In this document: piece by piece, positions 37,196 through 45,640 of the stretch | How the letters are laid out: the number at the start of each line of letters is the position of its first letter | How positions within the stretch are numbered: the stretch's first letter is position 1 | Source of the DNA: a bacterium | Lineage (GTDB): Bacteria > Pseudomonadota > Gammaproteobacteria > Pseudomonadales > Moraxellaceae | Length of the DNA stretch: 64,000 bases | Assembly (NCBI GenBank): GCA_029945725.1 | Contig: JAQSDB010000002.1 | Location: 682,001-746,000 of the forward strand | Reading direction: 5' to 3' | Notes under the pieces: generated by a model | Database searches by the model: none | Seen by the model: only the letters and a program-made list of their open reading frames with translations | Told to the model about the DNA's origin: nothing | Position numbers and translations under genes: made by a program

Positions 37196-37260
37196 GTTTC
37201 CGGCTTGCCGGCTGGAAACGGAAAATAAAAAACCGCGGTCACAAGCTGCGGTTTTTTTAT
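37196..37260 (+). terminator. Double-hairpin terminator after the metalloprotease (block B)
   Basis: GTTTCC/GGAAAC (37196-37219) precedes ACCGCGG/CTGCGGT with a seven-base T-run. The second hairpin is a near copy (38 of 40 bases) of the one after fadA. Confidence 0.88.
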
Positions 37261-37316
37261 GCCGGTCTTTTTTGAGGTTTTTTTCAGGAGTGCTTTTGAT
37301 CTTGAATGCTTCCTTG

Positions 37317-37347
37317 TTTCATCACGGCTAAAGCCGCTCTCACGCAA
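37317..37347. repeat. REP-like palindrome 2
   Basis: TCACGGCTAAAGCCGCTCTC is a variant of the element at 35268, with AAAGCCGCT in common and GCGGCTTTAGCCGTGA on the other strand. It lies 57 bases after terminator block B, mirroring the block A arrangement. Confidence 0.5.
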
Positions 37348-37352
37348 CAACC

Positions 37353-37383
37353 TTATAAAAAAAGGGGGCATGCCCCCTTTTTA
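37353..37383. terminator. Terminator shared by the metalloprotease and FadL-type genes
   Basis: AAAAAGGGGGCATGCCCCCTTTTT is a perfect inverted repeat with T-runs on both strands, 14 bases after the stop of the minus-strand porin gene. Confidence 0.88.
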
Positions 37384-37397
37384 TCCGGGTTGAAAAA

Positions 37398-38801
37398 TCA
37401 GGGCTTCCAGTTGAAGCCGAGTGCGGCAGACCAGGTGCTGGTTTCCGAGGTGCCGTTGGCCTGGCTGCCGGTGGTGGCCACATCGCCATCGTTGACAGCA
37501 GTTTTGAAGGGCAGGGTGCGTTGCAGGCCGGCATCAACGGCGAGTGCGGATGAGAAGGCGTAGGTCATGCCCACGGAAACCGCCTTGAAGTCCTTCAGGG
37601 GGAACGAAAGATTGTGCTGGCCCGAAGGCACCGGGCTTTTATCCAGTGCGAAACCGGCACGCATGGCGAGCACATCACTGGCCTGGTATTCACCACCAAC
37701 GGCAAAGCGCCAGTTGTTGTTCCAGTTCTGCGGCTGACTCACGGTAAAGCCGGAGGCGGTGGTGATATCCAGCGTCTGAAAACGGCTCCAGCGTGTCCAG
37801 GTCACATCGCCTTGCAGGCTGAGCATCGGGCTGAGCTGGTGAAACAGGCTCGCAGAGGCTGATTCCGGTGTGTTCAGGTTAAAGCTGGCGCTCTCGCTGT
37901 GGGTGTAGAGAAAGGACGGGCTGGTCGCGGCAGCGGTGACGGGCTCCACCGCTGCCGGTATCTGCACACTGGCGGTGCCTTCCAGCTTGTGTTTGATGGC
38001 GCTGCGATAAGCAAAACCGGCACGGGTGTTTTCAGTCAGGCTGTAGAGCAGACCCAGCGTATAACCGAAAGCCACATCATCGCCCTCGAATTTCACCCGG
38101 CCATCATTGTCGCCGCTACCGGCGACACCGCAGAGGTAGGCACCACCGCCACTTTGCGCATAGTCGACTTGCGAACACACACTGGACGCATCAATTGCAT
38201 TGCTCAGCGAGCCCTCCAAGCGTTGCACGATGAGCCCGCCGCCGACACTGAAGTTCGTGCTGACGGCCTGGCCGGCGCTCACGGTCAGGCGCATGCCGGT
38301 GACCTCTGATTTCACGGTCTGGTAGCGGATCGGCGAAGTCGATCCATAGTCGGTGCTGCTGGCAAACGGCGCATTCAGTGCAATGCCAAGCACCGTACCC
38401 TCGGCGAGGGGCGTGGAAAAATACAGGTGGGGCACTACATCGCTGCTGGAGGTATCGGCCGTGCGGCCGCCAGAGACCGGCGCGACACCCGTGCCGCTGC
38501 CGCTGCTGTTGCCCGGATCGGCCGTGACGGCATCGCCGGTAAAATCCACCCGGGTGCTGAGCACGCTGAATCCGCCCGTGAGTTCGGTTTTTTTCAGGCG
38601 AACGAGGCCGGCCGGGTTGTAATGGGCGGTGCTGGCATCACGGGCTTCAGCTGCTCCTCCGGAAAAGGCATCGCCCAGGCGGTGCGCGGAAAGCTCGTCG
38701 ATCTGGTAGCCCTGCGCCATGGCGGTTGTGGCCATGCCGCTGGTAACGGCGAGTACGAGTGCGGAAAGCGTTATTTTTCCGGTGCTTGTCTGTGTATTCA
38801 T
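37398..38801 (-). CDS. OMPP1/FadL/TodX-family outer membrane transporter
   Basis: A 467-residue outer-membrane barrel for long-chain fatty acids or other hydrophobic compounds. The signal peptide ends TAMA, and the mature N-terminus QGYQIDELSAHRLGDAFSGGAAEARDASTAHYNPAGL contains the family hallmark (N-P-A-G) that forms the hatch. The last residues FNWKP fit a barrel end. ATG at 38801 has AGAGGGT just upstream. fadBA lies 2.3 kb away, so uptake and degradation genes are close. It is immediately downstream of a MipA-type porin on the same strand. Confidence 0.9.
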   Translation of the reverse strand: MNTQTSTGKITLSALVLAVTSGMATTAMAQGYQIDELSAHRLGDAFSGGAAEARDASTAHYNPAGLVRLKKTELTGGFSVLSTRVDFTGDAVTADPGNSSGSGTGVAPVSGGRTADTSSSDVVPHLYFSTPLAEGTVLGIALNAPFASSTDYGSTSPIRYQTVKSEVTGMRLTVSAGQAVSTNFSVGGGLIVQRLEGSLSNAIDASSVCSQVDYAQSGGGAYLCGVAGSGDNDGRVKFEGDDVAFGYTLGLLYSLTENTRAGFAYRSAIKHKLEGTASVQIPAAVEPVTAAATSPSFLYTHSESASFNLNTPESASASLFHQLSPMLSLQGDVTWTRWSRFQTLDITTASGFTVSQPQNWNNNWRFAVGGEYQASDVLAMRAGFALDKSPVPSGQHNLSFPLKDFKAVSVGMTYAFSSALAVDAGLQRTLPFKTAVNDGDVATTGSQANGTSETSTWSAALGFNWKP

Positions 38802-38847
38802 GACACCCTCTTTTTTTGTTTTTTTGCAGGATAGTGTGTGAAAAACC

Positions 38848-39624
38848 TCAGAAAAACGTCTTGAAGTTGTAGAGAATGCCGGCGCTGAGTTCGACGTAGG
38901 CGCGCTGGTCCAGCATGGGGCTGCGGCTGATGTTGCTACTGAAGCGTTTCCAGACACCGTCGACAAAAATGACAAGATCCCTGGAGAGTGGTTGTGCCAG
39001 GGTCAGGCCGGCATCAAGCCGGCTGGAGGCGCCGGGGTGGTATTGCGCGATACCGCTGCGCTGCGATTCACTCCGGCTGATGCCAAAGTAATAATCGCCA
39101 AAACCCTTCTGGAAATACGTCCAGTTAATGCGCGGCACGATTTGCGTATAGGTTTTTTCCAGCGCGAAGACATGCTCGGCATGCACGCTTTCCAGCGTGG
39201 ACTGGTGGCGGTTGGCAACATCTCCCATCAGGGCGATACGAAAAACATCCTGCGGCGTTATTTTCCAGCCGGCTTCAATGCCCCCGTTCAAACTGTCCTT
39301 GCGATCATCCAGCAGGCGCAGGGCGGCGCTGTCAGCGGCGCTGGCATTGAAGGAGAGCTGATCACTCAGCACTATGGCGTTGAACGTCAGTTTGTCCTGC
39401 GTGAAAAGGCGAAGGCCCAGCGTGTCGCCACGGATCAGCAGGCGCTCGCCCTCGTAATCACCGGTGGGCAGCAGGGATTTTTCCGTGTCGGCCTGATAGG
39501 GGCCTTCGCGCTGATAGAAAGAGGGGCCGAGGTACAGGGCGGGGGCATCAGCAGCAAAGGCCGCCGTGCCGATAGCGGAGGCCAGCAGTGCAGGCAGGGT
39601 GAGATGAAGCAGGGTTTCCTTCAT
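38848..39624 (-). CDS. MipA/OmpV-family outer membrane protein
   Basis: 258 residues. ATG at 39624 (GAGG 6 bases upstream) gives the signal peptide MKETLLHLTLPALLASAIGTAAFA. The mature protein shows alternating beta strands, the MipA/OmpV features YLGPSFYQREGPY near the start, and a C-terminal AYVELSAGILYNFKTFF ending in Phe as outer-membrane barrels do. Members scaffold peptidoglycan enzymes (MipA) or form porins; which applies here is open. It precedes the FadL-type gene by 46 bases and may share its transcript. Confidence 0.8.
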   Translation of the reverse strand: MKETLLHLTLPALLASAIGTAAFAADAPALYLGPSFYQREGPYQADTEKSLLPTGDYEGERLLIRGDTLGLRLFTQDKLTFNAIVLSDQLSFNASAADSAALRLLDDRKDSLNGGIEAGWKITPQDVFRIALMGDVANRHQSTLESVHAEHVFALEKTYTQIVPRINWTYFQKGFGDYYFGISRSESQRSGIAQYHPGASSRLDAGLTLAQPLSRDLVIFVDGVWKRFSSNISRSPMLDQRAYVELSAGILYNFKTFF

Positions 39625-39792
39625 GCGGACCTCTGGTGGTTGTTTTCTGCGGGCGCGTTTTTGCATGCGCTGCATGACGCTTTTTGCGGGCACGGCACCA
39701 TGCCGCCATGGATTATCCAATCATGAAAGTACCGGCTCTGCCCCCTCCCTCTGAATGTGAGGGGGGCTTGCCGGCGCTTGCGTATTTTTTAT

Positions 39793-40443
39793 TCAGTGCA
39801 GCGCCATGTAATGCATGACGAGGGTGTCGACGATTTCAATCATTTCTTCGAGCAAGGCATCGGCTTCTTCTCGGCTGCTGGTCAGTGCCGCCAGAATGAC
39901 CACGTCACAGCTTTCGCTCAGTATCCAGCCCACGCGTCCGGCCCGGACGGATGACAGGGTGGTGCGCTGCACGAGTACGGCAGCAATGACATCGGCAATG
40001 CGCCTGGTTGATGCCTGCATGACTTCCTGCAGGGCGGGCTCCGCGCGTAATGCGGCCAGCAACTGCACATAACCGGGGGCTTCGTGATACGCCTGATAAA
40101 GCGCCATGAGCAAAGGGCGCGAGCCCAGCTCTTCGGCGGTCATCAGGGCGGTCAGGCGCTCTGTCAGGTCATCGTCCACTGCTGCCATGGTGCGCTCGGC
40201 GAGTGCGGCGAATATTCCGAGGCGGTTTTCAAAGTAGTGATAGACCGTAGGTGCCGGCAGACCGGCCGCTTCCGCAATGGCCAGCATGGAGATGGCCTCT
40301 ACGCCGTGCCGTGAGAGCAGGCCTGCCGCGGCATCGAGAATCGTGTTGATCTTGTCCAGCGAGCGTTGCTGCACGGGCTTGGCGCGCTGGCGCTGGCGTG
40401 GCGGTTCGCCACCACCGGCAGGAATCCTGGTAAGGCGGGACAT
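39793..40443 (-). CDS. TetR/AcrR-family regulator
   Basis: 216 residues. The N-terminal helix-turn-helix (about 30-75) reads KINTILDAAAGLLSRHGVEA, then MLAIAEAAGLPAPTVYHYFENR, the TetR signature. The C-terminal part is a helical ligand domain with no recognisable specificity. It is divergent from the Tat-exported lactone oxidase gene with 123 bases between, so it probably controls that gene and itself. Confidence 0.92.
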   Translation of the reverse strand: MSRLTRIPAGGGEPPRQRQRAKPVQQRSLDKINTILDAAAGLLSRHGVEAISMLAIAEAAGLPAPTVYHYFENRLGIFAALAERTMAAVDDDLTERLTALMTAEELGSRPLLMALYQAYHEAPGYVQLLAALRAEPALQEVMQASTRRIADVIAAVLVQRTTLSSVRAGRVGWILSESCDVVILAALTSSREEADALLEEMIEIVDTLVMHYMALH

Positions 40444-40566
40444 GCCCCCACTCCTTGTAGATTGCTAAATTGATAGTTATTCAGCTTTATGCTTGACTGG
40501 CGGCCTGTCGTCAAGAAGTGCTGCAGCAAAACAAAAAACATTCATTCTTTGACTGGGGAAGTCCTC

Positions 40567-41961
40567 ATGAATTTACCGTCATCCGGGCAGCCGGACTCAC
40601 TTGAGCGCCGCAAGCTTCTGGCCACACTGGGTGCACTCGGCCTGATGGGTGGCGCCGGCATGACGGGGATGCTGGCGCCACGCCTGGCGCGTGCCACCGA
40701 GTGGCAGAACTGGTCCGGCGGCCAGCACGCCTCGCCGGCAAAAATTATTTATCCCGCGAACGAGACAGAGCTGGCTGCCGCCGTACGCGATGCCAGTGGT
40801 TCTATTCGGGCTGTTGGTGGCGGCCATTCTTTCAGTCCCGTGGTGCCCACAACCGGCACACTGATTTCACTTGAAGCCATGAATGGCCTGGCCGGGCATG
40901 ACGCGGCCGCACTCACCGCCACCTTCTGGGCCGGCACACGCATTGCCATGACCGGCCCGCTGCTGAAAGCCGTGGGGCAGGGCCTGCTTAATGAGGCTGA
41001 TATCAATACCCAGTCACTGGGTGGCGCGGTCAGCACCTCCACCCATGGCACCGGCCGGCAGCTGCAAAGCTTTTCCGGCACGGTAAAAGGCCTGCAGCTG
41101 GTGCTGGCTGACGGTTCACTGGTGCCGTGCTCCGCTGATCATGATGCCGATCTTTTTCAGGCCGCGCGCGTGGCGGTGGGCAGCATCGGCATCATGAGCC
41201 GCATTACCGTGCAGAATCGTGAGGCGTACCGCTTGCGCGAGAATGTGACGATCATGCCGATCACGGAAGCCATGTCGACGATTGATCGTGACAAGGACAA
41301 GCATCGCCACATCGAGCTCTGGGCCTTTCCTTTTGGCGGAAAAGCCATTCTCAAACGTCAGGACATCACGACGGATGCCATCACGGTCCCGGAAAAACCG
41401 TTTATTGATGAGAACGCTATTCTTGGTTTCGCCGCCAATACCACCCGGAAAATGCCGTGGACGAATTCCCTGTTCCAGCATCTGCTGGGGGCGTTTGTGT
41501 CAGATTCCGAACGCGTGGGAAATTCCTTCGAGATATTTCCATCCCTGCGCACGGTTCAGTTCAACGAGATGGAATATTCCGTTCCCGCTGAGCACGGTCT
41601 GGCCTGCCTGCAGGAAGTCATGGATGTGCTGAAGAAAAATGACGTGAATGTCTTTTTTCCCATCGAATTCCGTTATGTCGCTGCCGATGATTGCTGGCTG
41701 AGCCCGTTTTACCAGCGCGCTACGGCGGCCATTTCCGTGCATCAGTATTACAAGCAGGATTATCGCGAGGTGTTTGATCTGGTGGAGCCGGTTTTCTGGA
41801 AATACCAGGGCCGTCCGCACTGGGGCAAGCTGCACCGCCTGGAAGCCAGACAGTTGCGGGCCCTGTATCCGCGCTTTGAGGATTTCCTGCGGGTGCGCCA
41901 GCGCGTGGATGCCAATGGACGTTTTCTCAACCCCCATGCACGTAAACTGTTTCTGGGCTAG
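40567..41961 (+). CDS. Tat-exported FAD-dependent lactone oxidase (ALO family)
   Basis: 464 residues. The N-terminus has a twin-arginine signal (ERRKLLATLG, then a hydrophobic stretch and ARA). The PCMH-type FAD domain contains VGGGHSFSP with His87 at the position that binds FAD covalently in L-gulono- and D-arabinono-lactone oxidases. The C-terminal ALO domain ends HRLEARQLRALYPRFEDFLRVRQRVDANGRF, with HWGK shortly before. It should oxidise a sugar lactone or related polyol in the periplasm using oxygen or another acceptor. GGGGAAG precedes ATG 40567. It is controlled presumably by the divergent TetR. Confidence 0.85.
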   Translation: MNLPSSGQPDSLERRKLLATLGALGLMGGAGMTGMLAPRLARATEWQNWSGGQHASPAKIIYPANETELAAAVRDASGSIRAVGGGHSFSPVVPTTGTLISLEAMNGLAGHDAAALTATFWAGTRIAMTGPLLKAVGQGLLNEADINTQSLGGAVSTSTHGTGRQLQSFSGTVKGLQLVLADGSLVPCSADHDADLFQAARVAVGSIGIMSRITVQNREAYRLRENVTIMPITEAMSTIDRDKDKHRHIELWAFPFGGKAILKRQDITTDAITVPEKPFIDENAILGFAANTTRKMPWTNSLFQHLLGAFVSDSERVGNSFEIFPSLRTVQFNEMEYSVPAEHGLACLQEVMDVLKKNDVNVFFPIEFRYVAADDCWLSPFYQRATAAISVHQYYKQDYREVFDLVEPVFWKYQGRPHWGKLHRLEARQLRALYPRFEDFLRVRQRVDANGRFLNPHARKLFLG

Positions 41962-42119
41962 TTTTTTCAGGCAGCGCAGCGGCTTTCCCCGGCGAAGCTT
42001 ATTGATACCGGCTTGCAATCAATTTCGCCGTGCGGGCCTGCTTTTAGTGCAGGGATGAACGTCGATAAAGAGCACAGGTGTGCCAGGCAGCTGCGCACGG
42101 AACGGAGGCGAAAACATGT

Positions 42120-42341
42120 TCATTGCCAGCCTTGCCGCCATATCGATTTGTCCCGGAGTTGCGCCCAGGCAATGCGACGCTTTTGTCCTGAATAGACCGC
42201 TTCAATCTCCACCCATTCAACTTTTTCATCAGGCAGCTCCGGGAGGATGACGTCGCTGACGAGGAAGTGCTTCTGTTTGTCGACAACCCGTACAGCGGTC
42301 CATTTCGAGAGCAGCAGTTTTTTTGGATTTACAGCGTTCAT
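42120..42341 (-). CDS. Small Trp-rich protein (TIGR02450 type)
   Basis: A 73-residue protein beginning MNAVNPKKLLLSKWTAV and ending IWRQGWQ, with four tryptophans in all; this matches the small Trp-rich conserved hypothetical family common in gammaproteobacteria and cyanobacteria. There is no signal peptide or membrane helix. The function is unknown. It is isolated between the lactone oxidase and the MpaB-type oxygenase on the opposite strand to both. Confidence 0.8.
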   Translation of the reverse strand: MNAVNPKKLLLSKWTAVRVVDKQKHFLVSDVILPELPDEKVEWVEIEAVYSGQKRRIAWAQLRDKSIWRQGWQ

Positions 42342-42712
42342 GTCGTCTGCCTTTTTGTGGCGAAGTGTTTTTTGTACCAGAGGAAAATAAATCCCTTCTC
42401 CTGTGGTCTGCGTTGATCTTGCACTGCTTAAGGGGGTGTTTTCAGGTGTACAGACGCCGGTTTGTTTTCATGGCGGCCCGAGAATGAATCCCTGTTGGCC
42501 GGCTTGGGGAGGCACGCAGTCATTGTCTGACAAGGTGCGGGGTTCCGGATGAGTTGCAGGGCAATGCCGGTCGTGCTGCTTTGCATTTCAGGGCTTTACC
42601 CTTAGCATGCATTTTGTGACCTTTTGGTCACGACACAGTCGTTCGTTACGGACAGGGTTTCCCGGGCGCCGTAAACAACCTCTGCAATAACAACCAGAAA
42701 ACGGGGAAGGGC
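42342..42712. other. 371-base spacer with operator-like palindrome
   Basis: No gene is seen. A perfect palindrome GTGACC-TTTT-GGTCAC lies at 42616-42631, 81 bases ahead of the MpaB-type gene. It is the size and shape of a dimeric repressor site (TetR or GntR type), but no regulator gene adjoins. Confidence 0.5.
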
Positions 42713-43981
42713 ATGCAGGCTGCCGGCAATAACAACACGGATCTGAAAATCCCGACGGAGTTTCATTACTGGCAAAACATGGGCACTCCGCGCGTGAAGC
42801 GGGCGCGCATGGTGTTCCGCCGCATGTTCGGTTTCGAGCCGGACCTCTCCGAGGATCTCGTCAGGCAGTACGCCGCCTCTTATTACGATGCTGATCCGCT
42901 TGCCGAGGCCTTTGTCGACGAAGCCTATCTGCAGGGTGATCCGGTCAAGGGACGCGCCATGCTGGATCTGGCGCTGGAGCAGGGGCTGTCCGCAGTGCCG
43001 GATGCGCCCGAATCGCTGCGTAATTTGTTTGCCGGGCGCGAAGTGGCACCGGCGTGGCTTGATCTTGATCTGGCGCGTGAAGGCGCCCGGGTTTTTCGCC
43101 GTTATGGCCCCGAGCTGTTCAATTTCTTTGGTGCCATCACGCTCGAGGGCTACACCAATAACTCGGTGGTGAAGCCGTTGATCCTGACCGGCGCTTACGC
43201 GGGCGACAGCACCAAGTCGCGTTTTCTGGAGACCTCCGCTTTCTGGATCGACATGTCCGAGCCAGGCGGCATCGAGCAGGGCAGTGAGGGCTGGAAGACC
43301 TCGATGCGGGTGCGCGTCATGCACGTGTTTGTGCGCCGCCGTTTGCTTTCGCATCCGGAATGGCGGCTGGATGACTGGGGCGTGCCGATCAGCCAGGCGG
43401 ATGCGCTGGTGACGCTGATGGCGGGTTGCATTGCGCCGGGTTATTTCCTGCGCATCGCCGGCTTTCGCACATCCGAGCATGACATTCTCGCGATGATGCA
43501 TTTCTGGCGCTATGTCGGTTTTCTCATGGGCGTGGAGCCGCGCTGGTATCCGGAAACCGTGAAAGACGGCCTGAAGTTTTCCTTCATGGCCTTTGTCAGT
43601 GGTGCCGGCCAGGCCGGCGCCGATGGCGTCATGCTGTGCCGCTCTTTCAGCCAGGCGTTCAGGCCGGTCAGGAAAGAGAATGCCTCCTGGCTGGAAAAGT
43701 TCCGTGATCAGATCGATCACCGTGTGCATCAGGGTTTTGTTGATTTCTTTGTATCGAAGACCACGCGCAAGGCCGCCGGTATTCCTTCGGCGGGATTGTG
43801 GCGGCTTTATCCGCTGGCGAGTGCGCCGGTAGTGTTTACGGCCGAAACCCTGAGAAAGCAGTTTCCCGGACTGGAAAACGTGGCGGACAAGGTGAGCCGG
43901 TATCGCCGGCGCAAATGGCTGGACCGGCATATGGCCAAGCGCAAGGCGGAATACACGGCGGGCACGAGTTTCGCGCGCTGA
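42713..43981 (+). CDS. MpaB/Lcp-like oxygenase (PF09995 family)
   Basis: A 422-residue, mostly helical protein of the family that includes rubber oxygenase Lcp and fungal MpaB, which hold a b-type haem and cleave or oxidise alkenes. The family pattern RVRVMHVFVRR near residue 198, preceded by ETSAFWIDM, matches the haem-pocket helix, with His as the probable ligand. No signal peptide is obvious. The substrate is unknown; oxidation of terpenoid or unsaturated lipid chains is plausible. A strong terminator follows; a palindromic operator-like site precedes. Confidence 0.82.
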   Translation: MQAAGNNNTDLKIPTEFHYWQNMGTPRVKRARMVFRRMFGFEPDLSEDLVRQYAASYYDADPLAEAFVDEAYLQGDPVKGRAMLDLALEQGLSAVPDAPESLRNLFAGREVAPAWLDLDLAREGARVFRRYGPELFNFFGAITLEGYTNNSVVKPLILTGAYAGDSTKSRFLETSAFWIDMSEPGGIEQGSEGWKTSMRVRVMHVFVRRRLLSHPEWRLDDWGVPISQADALVTLMAGCIAPGYFLRIAGFRTSEHDILAMMHFWRYVGFLMGVEPRWYPETVKDGLKFSFMAFVSGAGQAGADGVMLCRSFSQAFRPVRKENASWLEKFRDQIDHRVHQGFVDFFVSKTTRKAAGIPSAGLWRLYPLASAPVVFTAETLRKQFPGLENVADKVSRYRRRKWLDRHMAKRKAEYTAGTSFAR

Positions 43982-44001
43982 CACACCCTGCGCCCTGGTT
44001 G

Positions 44002-44043
44002 AAAAAAAGTCCGGCACTGCGGATGCAGCGCCGGACTTTTTTT
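44002..44043. terminator. Bidirectional terminator between MpaB-type and serine hydrolase genes
   Basis: AAAAAAAGTCCGGC pairs with GCCGGACTTTTTTT around a 14-base loop; it serves two convergent genes. Confidence 0.92.
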
Positions 44044-44062
44044 ATTGCCGACCATTGCCGGT

Positions 44063-45343
44063 TCAGGGATTGAGCCGGCTCAGGATGCGGTTTTGCATGA
44101 AGGTATTGATGGCGGCACTGCGCGGGCCTGCAACATCATCGCTGTCACAGGTGATCAGCACGATCAGTCCCTTGTCCCTGAAAACATGCATCTGCTGGCC
44201 GCCGAGGCCGCGCGCACTGATGGAGTCGAGCCCGTCCATGCCGGGCCCGGTCTTGCGCCACCACTGCATGCCGTAACGGATATCGCCGGCAACGCTGGCC
44301 GCGGGTTCGCCGCCTGCATCAAAGGCGGCGAGCTGTCCTGCGCCCTGGGGCGCTATGGACAGATCAATCCAGTCTTTTGAAATCAGTTGCGTATCTTCCC
44401 ATTTTCCATCGTAAAGCATGAGCATGCCGAGCTTGGCAAGATCACGGCTGCGAATTAAAAGCAGGCCGCCACCGAAGGTGTAATTGCCTCCCAGCGTGGT
44501 CCAGTTGGCGGGATTAAACGTAATGCCGAGGGGTGAAAAAAGATTTGTCGCGGCATAGGTGGCCAGGGGCTGGCCGGTTATGCCGGTAAAAAAAGCCGAG
44601 ACCAGATAGCTGTCATAGGTGTCGTAGTTCCACACGGTGCCGGGTGCGTAGGCAAGCGGGCGGTTGATGATGAAACACAGCAGGAGGTCGCCGTCGGCAG
44701 GACAGCTGCCGTGGTCAAGACCATAAAGCATGGCCAGCAAGGGATCCTTCGCCGGGTTTTGCAGCAGCCATGATGTTTCATTCCAGGCCAGTCCCGAACG
44801 CATCTGCAAGGCATCACGCAGGCTTATTTTCCGGCGCAAATCGCCGTCTGGCAGGGTGGCGATGACGCTGGCCGGGAAGATTTTTTCAGCGCTGACATCA
44901 AGCACGTCAGGCGTGGCCAAGGCATCCGGCGAGTTGAGGTCTCCCAGCGTCCGGGCACGCCCCAGCGTCATGGAGGTGACGCTTTTGGTGATGGACCAGA
45001 CATGATGAAGGGTGTCGACGGTATTGCCGGTCTCGGAGGGGGTGTCGTGATAGCTTTCGTGCACGATCCAGCCATCCTTGATGACGAGGAGACTGGTGTA
45101 ATAAGGCAGTGCCGTGGCGGCATCGGTGGCCAGCGTGTCAAACGCGCCGGCACTGAAGCCATGGCTTTCCGGAGCGGCCGTTTGCCAGTCGCCGGTAGGC
45201 CAGTAATCCGGTGCGCTGGCGGCGGTGGCGGGGCTGTTGGCTACCTTGCTGGCGATGCTGCTAATCGAGTCGTAGTTGCAGCCACTCAGCGCAAGGCCCG
45301 CGCCTAACAGCAGGGCGAAGACGGGGGAATTTTTTGTCGGCAT
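44063..45343 (-). CDS. Lipoprotein serine hydrolase (beta-lactamase/class C fold)
   Basis: 426 residues. ATG at 45343 (AAGGG upstream) begins a lipoprotein signal with lipobox LSGC (Cys22). The class C beta-lactamase-like domain has SITK (Ser117, Lys120) as the nucleophile motif, a tyrosine motif in VWNYDTYDSYLV and a GLGGQQMHVF region in place of the KTG motif. Relatives include esterases and D-aminopeptidases as well as 6-aminohexanoate-dimer hydrolases (EstB/NylB type), so an envelope esterase is as likely as a peptidase. True beta-lactamase activity is not indicated. It is a lone gene. Confidence 0.83.
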   Translation of the reverse strand: MPTKNSPVFALLLGAGLALSGCNYDSISSIASKVANSPATAASAPDYWPTGDWQTAAPESHGFSAGAFDTLATDAATALPYYTSLLVIKDGWIVHESYHDTPSETGNTVDTLHHVWSITKSVTSMTLGRARTLGDLNSPDALATPDVLDVSAEKIFPASVIATLPDGDLRRKISLRDALQMRSGLAWNETSWLLQNPAKDPLLAMLYGLDHGSCPADGDLLLCFIINRPLAYAPGTVWNYDTYDSYLVSAFFTGITGQPLATYAATNLFSPLGITFNPANWTTLGGNYTFGGGLLLIRSRDLAKLGMLMLYDGKWEDTQLISKDWIDLSIAPQGAGQLAAFDAGGEPAASVAGDIRYGMQWWRKTGPGMDGLDSISARGLGGQQMHVFRDKGLIVLITCDSDDVAGPRSAAINTFMQNRILSRLNP

Positions 45344-45640
45344 GGAGTGCCCTTTTTTATTTTTTTGGCTATCGGTAATGCGATGAATCTTGCGCATAAA
45401 GCCGGTGACGGGCAAGCGGTCACCGGCACTTGTGTGATGAGTGTCGTGCAGGGTGCACCGCGCTGCCGTTGTGAGCCGGCCTGCATGACGATACGCGGAT
45501 CAATGCCGGAAAATGACGCCGAGGCCCATGCCGCCCCTGCCGCTACCGGGAAATCCCGCAGCGCGGCGGTCTTCGATATGGCGGCTTGCACCCGGCTTGT
45601 CGGTGCGAATGGCCTTGTCCTTGCTGTGCCTGCTCCCCTC

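Noticed and set aside
44063-45343. Beta-lactamase resistance gene
   Set aside because: SITK is present, but the KTG-type motif is replaced by GLGG and it is a lipoprotein of the broad serine-hydrolase group; resistance cannot be claimed.
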